64,000 nucleotides of DNA, from assembly GCA_027924585.1 (NCBI GenBank), contig BSBM01000252.1:4154001-4218000 (forward strand). Direction: 5' to 3'. The DNA is from Larix kaempferi. Taxonomy: Eukaryota; Streptophyta; Pinopsida; Pinales; Pinaceae. Positions 47,131 to 59,735 of the stretch are shown piece after piece; the first letter of the stretch is position 1, and the number at the start of each line of letters is the position of its first letter. The notes beneath the pieces were generated by a model. The model was not told the DNA's origin and searched no databases. It saw nothing but the letters and a program-made list of their open reading frames with translations. The translations under genes and the position numbers were made by a program.

Positions 47131-47787
47131 TGTGAAATTCTAAATCACAACAAATCATGGAGCTGAGTATACCTCACAGAAAAAGAATGAGCAGAAAAGA
47201 TGAATTACAGTGAAAATTGCAGTAAAAATGAGAAGACAATTAATCATGCATGAAAACTCAAATAGGAACAGAATAATGTCACATGATCCAATAATCTGTA
47301 TAATGAACAATGAAGTTACAATGGAGAGAATTCGAATCACCTAGGAGAATTCGAGACTTGGTCTGTCTAGCATAGGAATTGACACCTCTATCAGTGCTCC
47401 AGAGCTCCCAAACTCAGTTAAACTCAACCAAATCTCAGTTAACTGAAGCTACTGTCACTTAACTGACCAAGGAGAGCGCAATCATGAGTTTTTCATGCAA
47501 ATCACTCAGAAAAGGGAGCATGAGGCCACGATCAGTCATAATCGGAGCATAAACTCCCCACAAGAGTTAGCTAACTCAAGTGGACTGAACTAAAACACTG
47601 AGTTGGCTCCTAAAATGTAGGGAACTGCCTCTAGTGGTCTTAAAATCATGCGTGCAGGGCGTATTAGGTAGCTAATGGGTCCTAGATGATATCTGCACAC
47701 CACTAGGGGGAAAATAGCATCACTAATTGCTAGCAAATGGTAAATAATGCAAGTAGGACAAGAATGAAGTATTAAAATATCCTAACA
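47131..47787 (-). repeat. 5' LTR of copia F
   Basis: 657 bp, TGTGAAATTCT to ATATCCTAACA, uninterrupted. Confidence 0.92.
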
Positions 47788-50700
47788 AGGGGCAAGTGAG
47801 GATGATTAAATGCTAGAAAAAAATGAAATTAGGAAATAGTAAATTCTGATATTATAATTATATCATTGAACTTCTTAAAATGAAAGACGATTGTAGGATT
47901 AGGTGATACTTTAGGATTATCTTAGTGTAAAGAGAAAATCCCTTCATAGAGGATTCATGAGGACTCTCTCTAGAAGTAAATTGATTGTTGTTCATGATTT
48001 CCTTTTAAGATTTAATTTAAGAAAGTCTAAAGTTTTATAATTTCCTTTTAAGATTTAATTCAAAAAATATAAAATCAAAGCTAAATCAAATTACAAAAAT
48101 AATTTTTTATAAAAATTACAAAAACGTTTTTCAATAAAAAATTAAAGAAATACAATTTTATAATTATTTTAAAATTACTTCAATTATCCTAATAATGAAA
48201 ACTCTTATGTGATAATGATGTATTTACTTGAACATCACACTTTTGTGATAAGGAAATCTTCCCCACAAGATTTTAGTACTTTTAAGGAAACCCCCCAAGA
48301 TGATTTCAGTACTTTTTCTTTCCATAGATCAATGCCTCCATTATTGATAATTCTTGCTATGAATTGGAAATTGCATTGCCTTAAATTAAACAAATGATTA
48401 TCTACCACAAAAACAGAATTAGGGAAACACCAAACAATTTAAACTCCCCAATGATCTATTCAATTAGACTGACCTCTGACTCTCAAGAACAGGACGTTGG
48501 GTTTAAACTCCTATAGCATAAGCACAATTAATCACAGCATACATTCAGATAGAAAATTAGCAATCTGCAATTCCGATCTGGCATGAGATCTCCACTAAGT
48601 TCTATTCTCAGATTGTTGTGTAATCCTCCCCTTATAATGAGGATCCTCCTCTTATTTTTACATACTCAAAGATGCTGTGGAGCAGATCAGATATAAAAGA
48701 ATTTAAATGCTTCTTAACTGATTCATAGAATCTCTGAAGTCTGGTAATTATTTCTTATCTAGGAAATATATCTACGTTCTAGTTCAGATGGCAGCGTCTA
48801 CATTAATTGCCTTCACTGTTATCCAGGAATATAAGTGAATCCCCCCAAATCAGCGTTTCTGTGTTAGCACAAAAAGAGCGTTCGAGCTGTACAGTTACAG
48901 AACAGCTACTCTGATTCGTGGCATCCTTCATTATCTGGCTACAACAGTGAATGCAGATCTTGTAGCAATTACTGTTGTTGTTGCAGCAATTACTGTTGTA
49001 GCCAGATCTTGTAGATCTTGTTGCAGCAATTACTGTTGTGGTCGCAATAGATTGAACGCAGAGAAATGGGCCTGCGATCCTTCACAACAACCAGTTTTTT
49101 CAGTTGTATTGCATTAAGTACGTTGCTGCTACTTACTGCTATCTTGCATAATGGTTTTAACACTGGTGTATATATTCTCATTTTATATTTTCTTTCTTTA
49201 ACATTGTTAAATTAAAAAAAAAAGGTTAATTTTCTTATTTGCTGTTTAAGTGTTTCCACTTCTACAAGAATTGGGGGTAATGGAGGTTGGTTTCTGGAGG
49301 CATCATTGATGAAAATTCCTTTTGATCTCTCCCACTCAATGGGTTTATTTCTCCATCTTTTTTGCCGACATAGTTATGTTTTCCAACAAAATTATTTCTC
49401 TCTACTCATACCTTGCTTAGCATTGGCAATTTGGCTCCTAATTAATGAGGCATTTTACAAACTCAAAAAGTGCATAATAAATCTTCCTATTGATACCCAA
49501 TAATGATTGTGACTATGATTCCCTATTTCTATCCCTATGTTCTATGTTCGTTGGCATGAGCCTACCTCCTTCCCTTGCTTTATGAATCATACTTGCATTA
49601 ACTCTACCCAACAAGTAACATTTGTACATCTCCATTGCATCTTATAATTGGTGTACTTCCCTGCATGAAGAAAATGGATTTGAAATGGTTCTCAAGAAAT
49701 GGTGTAGTAAATGATATGTTGAGCTCATCAATTATGATAGGTGGAAATTTAAAGTAGGGAACCCCTTAAATTAAACTTAGTGTCAAAATTTCCTTCTAAT
49801 CACTTAAAAAAATATTCTTTTCAGAAATTATTTTATTTATAAATCAATTTACCAATTAAGTTGGCCATTTGCCATAAACAATTTCCTAACCTAATAGGAC
49901 TGGCTAGACATTTCACATGATGAGTGTTAAATCTTTCCATTGATATGGCTAATTACTACTTTATAATCACCTTCACCTTCATAGATGATCTTCAAACCTC
50001 ATTTTACTACCTCAATTATGTCCATCACCAAGGCTTCCATATCTACTTTATTATTGGAATCCTTTCCCAAATATTTATGTTACATTGCAGTCATATTTTT
50101 ATGTTGGTTATAAATTATTGTTAACTATGCTCAATTAGGTTTTCCTTTGAAGAGACCATCAAAATTGAAACTTATCCGTGCTTTAAGAGGAATGATGGTC
50201 CCTTTGTTTTGAGTAAGAACATAGTGGCACGAGGTTAGTAGACAACCTAATTCGAGTTATGCTACCCTCCTGGAGGATTGCTAGTTGTACTAAAAAGGAT
50301 AAAAGGTTGTGAGATGGAGGAACTAGATTAATAGAGTTTGATTTTACATTTTGAGGAGTAAAGTGGTATATGTCTATAGACACCTAGAGACACATGGAAT
50401 AGTTAACTCATAGCTAGTATTGATAGGACTAATTACAAGATAACTTCTTAGGTTTTGAACAAATCCTCCTACCTAAGGATGTGACTTTATATAGTGCAAA
50501 GGATTTGACCTACATTGGGTTGGTTCATTTGTTGTTGGGTTTTTGATGTTGCTTGATCATCATAACATGAATGGTGTTTATTTGCTAGAATATATGTTGC
50601 ATTATGTTATGAATTAGATTAAATAGCATGTTAGGTGATTAACATTGTTAATGTGTTCAATGGAGCTTGTGGTTGGCATGTTAACTAAACCAACATCATA

Positions 50701-51599
50701 CTTTAAATCTCTAAAAGTGTGCCTCAAGTGATTCCTTACCCTATTTTATGGACTGAATATGATGGTGCTATACTAGAAAATACTTTGTTGGACATTGTCA
50801 CAGACCTTTGTCTACACTTTGAGAAAATAAATATTTCATTGTCGGTACCCTCTATCAATATCTCTATAGAGATTGAGAATTATGATTGCCACATTGCACC
50901 CACATTGACACAAAATTACTGAGAATATTGGTGGGATAAATAGATTGATTTATTTGGAACAAAAGAATCCTTTGTAATGTAGTGGATTTAGAGATTTAAG
51001 GACAATATGTTACACGATGAGGGATATGAGATTTTCTAGACGGAATTCCCTATGATGATGTACAAATTATTGCAACGGTTAAATAACAACACCCACAACC
51101 CCCCTACAAGGAAATAATTGAAATACATTGGAGCAATCAAACTCTGGTTTCCTTATAGCACTATGATCATGAGGTTGCAAACATTGTGGATCATTGGACC
51201 AAGAGCTTGTTAGAGGTGTACATTATTGAGTTTTCTATTGAGTTACACCAATATTACTCATGGGATGAGGATCAATTTTTGAAGTGATCCCCTACTAGAC
51301 TAGTGAAGGGGATCTTGACCTGGTTTAATATGTTATTAATGGAGGAATCTTTTATGCTTTTCATCCCACCTGTTATGGAAACTTAAATGCTTATTCTTAG
51401 GGTTAATTCGAGATGGTGCTGACAAGGATGAGTAATTGATAGTAGAAGATACCATGCAGAAAGAAAAGAGCTGAGAGATATCACAAAAAGACTTAAAGTG
51501 TAAATCCATAATTGACCAATGATGGTTGGAGCACATGCAAGAAACTCATGAGAGGACCGAGGTGCTAATTGAAGAGATTAGTGACGAGGGGAGTAGTGA
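47788..51599. other. Anonymous AT-rich DNA
   Basis: No gene recognised; open frames are all under 70 codons. Small repeats occur: two copies of a unit of about 32 bp with AGTACTTTT at 48245-48320, and three copies of GCAATTACTGTTGT at 48960-49040. Confidence 0.5.
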
Positions 51600-52060
51600 T
51601 TTGTTGTGATCCAATTAAAACAAATAACATAAGAGTAAAAAATAGTAACTGTTGCCATGCCTTGAGAATAATAGAAAGTGAATGGATAATAAGGCCACTT
51701 CAAGGGGGAACCCTCATTTCCATTTTATGTTTACAAATAACTCTTGATGATCCCTAAAAATTTATATCCTTGGAATTTATATTGGAGACAAAGTGTACAA
51801 GTGCAAATAATGAAAAAACCACTAATGATAGCAATAATATGACAATAACAATATAATGCGCCAAGGCATAGGGGCTCTACATGCCTCACAGCTTCAAACA
51901 AGTGTGAACCTCATTGATTAATTAGCTACCAATGATTGCATGTGAAGATATTATCCTTAAAAGTTTCATATTATATTGATTTGTTCTTCTAACTGATGAT
52001 GGATTCCATTACAATCTTTTAATATTCCTACAAATACAATCTTGTTTATCCCCATGATAA
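51600..52060 (-). repeat. Possible old LTR related to gypsy B
   Basis: Begins TGTGATCC, contains GGCCACTTCAAGGGGG (gypsy B LTR: GGCCACTTCGAGGGGG) and is followed by TCCCCTTTTC and ATCCTCAAACGC, resembling the gypsy B polypurine tract and its upstream word. Weak overall; it could be coincidence of a few motifs. Confidence 0.35.
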
Positions 52061-52664
52061 TGTCCCCTTTTCAAGAATTTATCCTCAAACGCTGTCAAAA
52101 TTCATACCTATATATCTTCATACGATTCTTCTTTCTAGCTCCTGTTGAATCACCACTGAGATTCTCATAAAATGTTATGATAATTTTATGTTATCACACT
52201 GTTTAAAGCCTCGATTTCGAGTCTTTTCTCTTGGTCAATCTCGCACCTATTACAAATTCACTAATTCTAATACTATATTGATGATTTTTTTGTAGGATGT
52301 ACTTCGATATGCCCTCTTTAGGATCTCACTAATCACATGAAATGTGCATCTTCCAAGATAAAGTTTTGATGAAATTGCTTAAACTTTTTTTTCCAAATTT
52401 TAGGAGAGAAAACTTAAAAAGTTTTTTAAATTTACACTTATAGTGATTCAACATATAGATGTATCATTATTGCTGTATATATAATTGTTACTTCATTTCT
52501 AAACATTTTTCATCTTTTTCAAAAGTATTTAAAAAACTTCATATACAGCTTCTAGTAAAAATAATTTCCATTATTTATGTGGCAATGGATTAGGGTGTGT
52601 ACTATCCATTAGTTTATATGTATTACCGAGGAAAAAATAAATTGAACATTCATAACAAAGATTA

Positions 52665-53012
52665 GATATTATTTAGTATTATATTATTCTTACAGATATA
52701 AATTGCCTTTTCCACTATTTCTTTCCAATTTAAAGATCTTGTGTGTAATTTATGTATGCAATTTGGGGCATCCTGTTATGATGATAGTTTTATCTACAAT
52801 CATAAGAGTATGCCCAAATAAGCTACATAGATTACTCACAATATCTTTAGATGAGAAAGTAATAGTGGAAAAATCAACTAAGATATAATGGAATATATAT
52901 ATATATATACCCAAAACATAGTTTAGGCATAAGATTTTTGAATTGGAATGAAATAATGGAAAAATCAATTTGTATTTATAAAGTGTTTATAGATAATATA
53001 ATACTAATATAA
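52665..53012. mobile_element. Foldback (MITE-like) element
   Basis: An imperfect palindrome centred near 52790. The left arm (about 52690-52787) with TCCACTATTTCTTTCC, AAAGATCTTGTG and ATTTGGGGCAT pairs with the right arm (about 52794-52888) with GTATGCCCAAAT, CACAATATCTTT and AAAGTAATAGTGGA. A second partial copy of the right arm lies at 52925-52982, and TTAGTATTATATTAT near 52673 pairs with its complement near 52993-53008. Open frames on both strands here start with similar residues only because of the palindrome. Confidence 0.8.
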
Positions 53013-54640
53013 CTTTTGGTAAGAAAATTCAATTTTTTTTTTCCTTACAACTAAGGTTTTAGCTTTACATCCATAACAAAATTGATGCTCTTAGCATATT
53101 TCTTATTAAGGGTAAATTTCAAGGTACTATATACATACCATATATGATACATAACTCTTTTTCCCTTATTAGATATAGAAAAGAAAAAAAACAAGCATTA
53201 TAAGAGTATAAGATGAAAAAAAAGGGATTCTCAACACTTACATTAATTAAACATCAAGAAAATTGGATAAAGATCTTTGAAAATAATTTTAGACTGTATA
53301 ATGAAAGCATATGCTTCTAAGAACTTGAAACAACAACTTACTATGGGTAACTAATGAAGTAAATCAAGGATTGTTTTACAATTATTTGTATCTTTGTGAA
53401 TTAAGAAACTCTTTCTCCCATGTACCTTCAATCCTAGTGGGTAATAACCTACATCTAGAACATTTAATTAAAAACATTCTTTAAAATATCACAAAATAAT
53501 CAACCTTTGCATCATTTTAAAGCTCATAATATTTTCCACAATAGCTCATCACTTTGTCCTATAATAATCTAATTATATTATGTACCTTTAATAATTGATG
53601 GAATCCAAATCAAAATACAATTAGGTTTAAAACAAAATATAACTTCCAAAATATATATCTGGGAAAAGGGAATAAATTTCATGAACATATCAATTAAATC
53701 ATCATACCAATGGATCACCATCATTTTTAATGGTACATATACCAATGGATCACCATCATTTTTAATGGTACATAGTATTTCCATGCCATCGATTTGGTTT
53801 TTTTATGGATCACATCTGATATGATTTATTGTGTATTTTCTTATGTAATGCATCCAACATAACTTGTTCAAATGGTTCTCTCACAATGTTCACAATTTTT
53901 ATTTAACCGAGGCATTGAACCTTGTTTTTTCATGGGGTTACTTTTTTAGGTTCATTCAATAATGCTATCCAACATATTCTATTCAAATCATCCTCTTTTA
54001 AATTTTGTTCAAGCAAGGAAGACAACCTAGTTTGATTATAGGTTTCGAGTAAATCCAAAAGGACAAACAAAGGATGGATTTTCCAAATGTTCAAATACCT
54101 TATTAACTTGTGTCGATGAAATTTTAAATTGGTATGTTAACCACATCATTTAACATGAAAAAAAATGACAAGTCTAGAATTTTACTAGGCAAAACAAGTT
54201 AGCCACACTTTGTTTTTCTTGTAACTGAAAAACTTAGTTTTCTAGGATAACTAGGTGTTTGACTTATTATGTCATTATCCTTTCCAATAAGCTCTTAATC
54301 TATTTCTTATTTAGGAAATAGTTTAGGGGTGGTATTTTATTACGAACATGATGAATCAAGGAACATGGCTTATCAAGATTAAGAAACTAGTCCCAATAGT
54401 GAACATGAATGCAGAAATGGGAGGAAGTTACAACCATAAGAACATAATACTAATCACAGAGTGAAATTACTAGTTGGTAGAAGAGATTATGAGGAACCCA
54501 ACTAAGATAAGAACCCAAGAAGATCCCTCTAGGTGACTCATCTCAACATCTAAAGGATGAGAAAAAGGAGGAAGAGGAAATGCAAGATTTTGATAACATA
54601 GAATCAAGGACTAAACACCTTCATCGACACATGAACATTA
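53013..54640. other. Anonymous AT-rich DNA with a 35-bp duplication
   Basis: No gene recognised. A unit TACCAATGGATCACCATC... of 35 bp is exactly repeated at 53705-53739 and 53740-53774, so that duplication is recent. The end (54540-54640) is Lys/Glu-rich if read on the plus strand. Confidence 0.55.
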
Positions 54641-54812
54641 TGAATCAAGAAATATTGAATTGGATCATGAAAATACAATGGAAAACATTGAGGTTCTAAA
54701 AAATAATGTAGAGTATGTGTAGGAAATACTGCAAAAGGTCGAATAAAATTATGATATCTTGGAGTACATCATGGTAGATACACAAGAAATAATTTGCAAC
54801 ATGATGTTATGG
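54641..54812 (+). repeat. 172-bp direct repeat, left copy
   Basis: About 95% identical by eye to 58173-58343, same orientation. Includes ATGGAAAACATTGAGGTTC. Confidence 0.92.
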
Positions 54813-57555
54813 TTCGGAACTGCTACTATAATACCCCAATTATGGACTTTGAACCCCTATTATATTTATGCAAAGTATTATTTCAGTTTACTTAGGTGAC
54901 TTTAGAAATATGATAAATTGATTTCTAATGACCATGTGGACCAGCACACTAATGAGATGGGAGTCATAGTCCCCTAAGGTTTGGAGGGAAAATTCCACTT
55001 AATAATAATAATAAGAAATTATTATTGGAGAGAAAAGGGAAAACCCTAAAGAAGAGATTTGAGAAACTAATGAAATAAAAGAATTCATAAAATGAGATTT
55101 TCCACACCTAAGAGAATAAAAGGTGAAAACTCTTTGAAACACACATTCATTATCACATTCATTATTCAGAATCTCAAGAGATGAACACACAAGAGAAATG
55201 GAAATACACATGAACCTGAGACAAACCAAGACTAGTGAGGGAAGTTAGATTTGGGAGAATCAAACTGGTCCCAAAGCCAAGAGATTGAGGATAGATTTGG
55301 GAGAACCAAACTGGTCCAGATCAAGAGGGCAGATTTGGGAGGACCAAATTGACCCAGGTTAAGAGGAATCATATAGTTTGGTAAGAGCTTGGCCAAATAA
55401 TTGTGTGCAGGTAGGAGAACTACCCCAAGCTAAGCAGGAGTACTGCATTTACTTGAATAGACTGTGTTATATTGATTCTCTTAATGGCTAAGGCTTAAAA
55501 GGTCCTAGAGAATCCTGGAGCTCAGGAGTACTGAGATGGATGTTGGGTTGCCTGCTGCCACTGTCACATACTAAAATAACTTGATTAAACAAGCTAAGGG
55601 TGACTTAAAAACTATACTCTGACCTGAGGGACTGTGAACTCAGCTCGGGGGTGACCTGAAAGAAAGGAGTACTTATTGGTCAAAGGTTGGGAGGTTTGTG
55701 CTTGGTTCCACTGGTCATCTGAACTCAGATAAGTATCTTCTGAACCTATATGTTTATGTTATGGACAGTATTGGAATGTGTTTCTATTATTTCCTGGAAG
55801 TATTGTTAAATGTTCTATTATTTCAGATCTATTCATATGTATTTTGTATAATGATTTTCTGAGCATAGATATGCCATGAAATCCTTAGATCTTTGTCATC
55901 TATTTTCTGTTTCATATTCTGAGTGAAATACCTGAAGTATTCATGGTTAAGTTGCTATATAATAAGTAAATTCTGATGTAGCTATGAGAACATAAATATT
56001 GTTGAATCAGGGTTGAAATTCTGAGAGATGCACCCTGGAATGTTTATACTGCGAATGCTAACCTATGTGTTTATATATGCATCTTTACAGAGAGTATTCA
56101 TTTCTAAGTGAATGACAGAAATAGGGTTACATGTATTTCAAGCAGAAATGTAAACCTAAGGGTTTACATGTCCAGCCTTAAGATATTTGCAAATCTATAT
56201 TCTATTGTATAGATCAGAATGAACAAGACAGTTTCTTATATGTCCTTAATGAAGTGCTCATTCTGAATCTAACCATACATTCATTTAAAAATATTATACA
56301 TTGTTTGCATTTCTAGTTTGGACAACATAATCGATTTCTAGACTACCTGTATGAGTACATAGCATACATGTATCAAATGACAGAATGCGTATACATATTA
56401 CCAAGTGCAGTAACATTTAAACTTAGGGTTTCCTAATGATTTGCTTAAACCTATTATAAATTCCTGAGATACATGCTACAAATAAATGTCGTGTATTATG
56501 CGTTGGTATGAGATATCTTATTAATGCGAAGCATTTAAATAATTATGCTCTCATTATGAGCTAGCTATGGACAAAAATTCGCTGTGAGAATCGAATCGTG
56601 GTCCATGGATGGAAGGACATATAATCATATTGTATTACAGAGTTAAATGTACTGCTTAAAAACAAGATTATTACCTCGACGGCTTATCCATTTTAATTAA
56701 AAAATGAATGCACAGACATATATCTTCCTATGGCTAACAACTTATGCAATTCCATGAAATTATATAGCATATGTGAATAAAAGTTCATGCTGCAACAAAT
56801 TTATATATATATATATATGCGATTCTAGATAATGTATCTATTTTATCTCTATATATATTTAGATGTGCTCTTAAAGGAAGTAACAGTAACCATAAACATT
56901 GAATCACTGTGCTTATCGTATTACCCTACAAATATATGAACAACATAACTTTAACATTAATTTAAATGCAAATTATATACATTGTGCCAAGCAAGGCGAA
57001 TCCATCATTTATAATACAGTAAGATTAAACAAAAACGATGCATGTAAACGCCAGCTGCATAAAGATAACATTTCGTATTACGAATTGGAACGGCATACAT
57101 TTCCCATAACCACATTGTGCATTAATCAAAAGAACAAGAGAGAGACCGTAGGCACTCATGGGAAATCCCTTACAGTTCCAAAACCAACGACGGCTTAAAC
57201 ATTTGCATTACAAACTGCATTCATTATTTACAAACTCAAAACGACAGTTTAGAGAGAATGCTCTACATCCCACATCCAAACCCTTCAAAGGTCAAACAAA
57301 GCAGTGATGGTAACCACCAACGATGCATTGTGTGGACAAGCATACGGTCGCAGGGACCGATGGTCACTAGCAGCAAGCTAACACTTCTACATTTGGGGCC
57401 AAAGGACACAACTCTTTATCAACAACGAAACCACAACAACCCAGCATGTAAACCTTCAACGCATGAGTAACTCAACCATGAGCCATGGGGTGAGACCACC
57501 GAGGCTATGAGAAGTGGTGAGTTACCTGGCAGGTTGGGAATTTTTATCCCCATGC
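54813..57555. other. Anonymous DNA between the direct repeats
   Basis: No complete gene seen. Three imperfect copies of AGATTTGGGAGAACCAAACT occur at about 55246-55350. The segment 56900-57555 looks like 3' untranslated and downstream sequence of the minus-strand gene tail to its right. Confidence 0.45.
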
Positions 57556-58174
57556 TCAGCATCGGCCGTGGAGGAACTCCCCCTTGCTGTAGCTTTCACC
57601 ACATTCGCACACCGACTTACCTGTAAACAGTTACAATGGTTAAAACGTAATAATATATAGTTATGAAGTAACAAGTGAAAACACAACAACATGTAAATTA
57701 CCGTGGATTACAAGGAGGGACAGTATCATTACCTATCAAGTGAAGCACAACCGAAATATGCTCCATGCACTACAAAATGACGTTGAATACAAAGAAGTTA
57801 AGCACCGGCCAAAATACTTTATAGTAAATACAACATGACAAGCGACAGTGTTAAGAACTATCTTACTCACCAGAGCAACAGTAGTTCTCACCGATGTCGT
57901 GATAGTTATTCTGGGATTCTGAAAGATATCTAAGCCATCCCCACTGAGTCACGGTGAACAAATTCTTTTGCGCAGGGCAGAAGGCCCTCTGCTTAGGACC
58001 TTGGTGCAACAACACTGAACCCTTCAAAACTCCATCCTTTTCTACTGTGTGTACCGGATAGGAAGGTAACAACCACCACTGACCCCGATATCCAAGGAGT
58101 TATGGTGTATGCCATGGACCATTGGCACGAAGACCACAGGACATTGGATCAACATCGATGGATTCATCACGCTG
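57556..58174 (-). pseudogene. Gene tail with a GT-AG intron, family unknown
   Basis: Two minus-strand coding pieces: 58174-57871 and 57620-57556. The first reads ESIDVDPMSCGLRANGPWHT, then after one TAA (58102-58100) LLGYRGQWWLLPSYPVHTVE, LLHQGPKQRAFCPAQKNLFT, VTQWGWLRYLSESQNNYHDI and GENYCCSG. It ends at a GTGAGT donor inside a Gly codon. A 250-bp intron with a T-rich end and TTTACAG acceptor follows. The second piece continues in phase as KSVCECGESYSKGEFLHGRC and a TGA stop. Trp, Gly and Cys content and the phase match across the intron argue for a real host-gene origin. The 5' part is cut at the direct repeat (58173). I do not recognise the family. Confidence 0.7.
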
Positions 58175-58343
58175 AATCAAGAAATATTGAATTGCATCAT
58201 GAAACTACAATGGAAAACATTGAGGTTCTAAAAAATAATGTAGAGTATGTGTAGGAAATACTGCAAAAGGTCCAATAAAATTACGATATCATGGATTACA
58301 TCATGGTAGATACACAAGAAATAATTTGCAACATGATTATATG
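58173..58343 (+). repeat. 172-bp direct repeat, right copy
   Basis: Matches 54641-54812. The gene tail on the minus strand begins exactly at its left edge. Confidence 0.92.
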
Positions 58344-59735
58344 GTAGGAACCACAACCAAAGATGAAGAAAAGAAAGATGTGCATAGCCAAATAGAGACA
58401 TCAATTCAAAATTATCGGTTTTTTACACATATGAACCCCTTGGAAATTTTTCACTAAATGGTGTTTCAACCCTCATATATATATGGAATTAGAGGACATA
58501 ATTAGAATCATACACAACTTGAGAATTGAGATTGGTACTTTCCTCCCCAAAACAAAAAAATGAACTCAGATCCATAGAATTATTTGTAGAGTACTCACAC
58601 TTCGTTAGCTGACATGACATAACATAAGAATATATTGCGGAATAAAAAGAAATCATTAGAAAACCAACTCGACTAGGTATGCAAAATACATATATTGATG
58701 TGGTCCATAACATAGGCAGTTGATCCCAAGATCACATATATGATGAAGATGATACATAAGAGGGGTTACTAGATATATTACAAGCATCATACTATAAATT
58801 ACATTATCAATATACTAACTTAAAATTTGAGTTGGATTTGGAAAGAAAGCATGGAGAATGCTAAACTATGACATTAATGGAAATCATCATGCCCCTAGCA
58901 CAATAGATTGAATGAGAATGAACACACATAAAAGTCATGACTAAACAAAGAAGTCTAGAGTCCACTCAATAATTAGTGACCATCCAACCATCAATTAGGA
59001 AAGGGAATCCCTAGTGGATGGTTTTCAACCAAAGGTTAATTTGCTAAAGTTAAGAAAAACAAATTTTGGATCTAATAGTATGCTACCAAAAACAAGAAAT
59101 TAAGTTTGGCTAATAGTACGCTACCAAAAACAAGAAATTAATGAGATGAAAAGGCAGATGGAGAAAATATCCAAAGATGCAAATCAAATTCAACAAGATA
59201 TGAAATCATTCCCACTAACAACCATGAAAATGTACTAGGATATTTAAAGGCTCATTTCATATCCATAATTTGAATGACATACCAATAAGACCACAAGCCC
59301 TAAACATAGTGGTAAGAAAAAGACTTACAAATTAACCTTTGGTTCCCAATTACATATATCCAAATGATCTATGGAATCAAACAAATTTACATATTTCCAG
59401 GAATAGATCATGAATGTTGTTCTAGAATTGGTCCCTTTGTTTGGTGTGGCAAGAGACCAATGACATGAATAAGAAAATAGAATAGAGGACGAGGGTGGGT
59501 AGAGCTGGTTGTATAATGAGTCATGTTGATGCCTCGAAGATCGTAGCATCAAGCAGAAAGGGATTCTACCCGGTAAACTATCCCAATTAGATTGTCCACC
59601 GTTTGGTATGGGGAATCCGTCCGGTTAGCGGTTTCGTCTACCGTTAGATTCGGATTTGTTTCTCCTACATCGGTTATGGCCCGATCCACCGTTCTTTTTT
59701 CTTGATTTTTTATTATTAAAATGATGTGCAAGTGC
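58344..59735. other. Anonymous DNA, possible gag-like remnant
   Basis: Lys/Glu-rich words on the plus strand (about 58350-58420 and 59130-59210, MKRQMEKISKDANQIQQDM) suggest an old coiled-coil coding part continued from 54540-54810. A 38-bp unit with CTACCAAAAACAAGAAATTA is duplicated at 59072-59145. Confidence 0.4.

Larger units (their letters stand above)
43236..47787 (-). mobile_element. Ty1/copia element F, internally deleted
   Basis: Minus-strand element related in gag to copia A. LTRs lie at 47131-47787 and 43236-44733, the latter carrying a foreign insert. The internal region is only about 2.4 kb and runs from gag and protease straight to small RT and RNase H tail pieces. Flanking bases (ATAGG left, AGGGG right) are not a clean duplication. 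Confidence 0.9.

Noticed and set aside
43231-47792. ATAGG / AGGGG as target duplication of copia F
   Set aside because: Two of five bases differ; chance agreement is too likely.
52703-52968. Two opposite-strand frames that start with nearly the same residues
   Set aside because: They are the two arms of the foldback element, not genes.
54641-58343. The 172-bp repeats as LTRs of an element
   Set aside because: No TG...CA ends, no primer site or polypurine tract next to them, and no retroelement coding between.
59549-59731. 60-codon minus-strand frame downstream of the TATA box as a gene
   Set aside because: Short, no domain, and it begins within low-complexity AT sequence; kept only as part of the promoter-like context.
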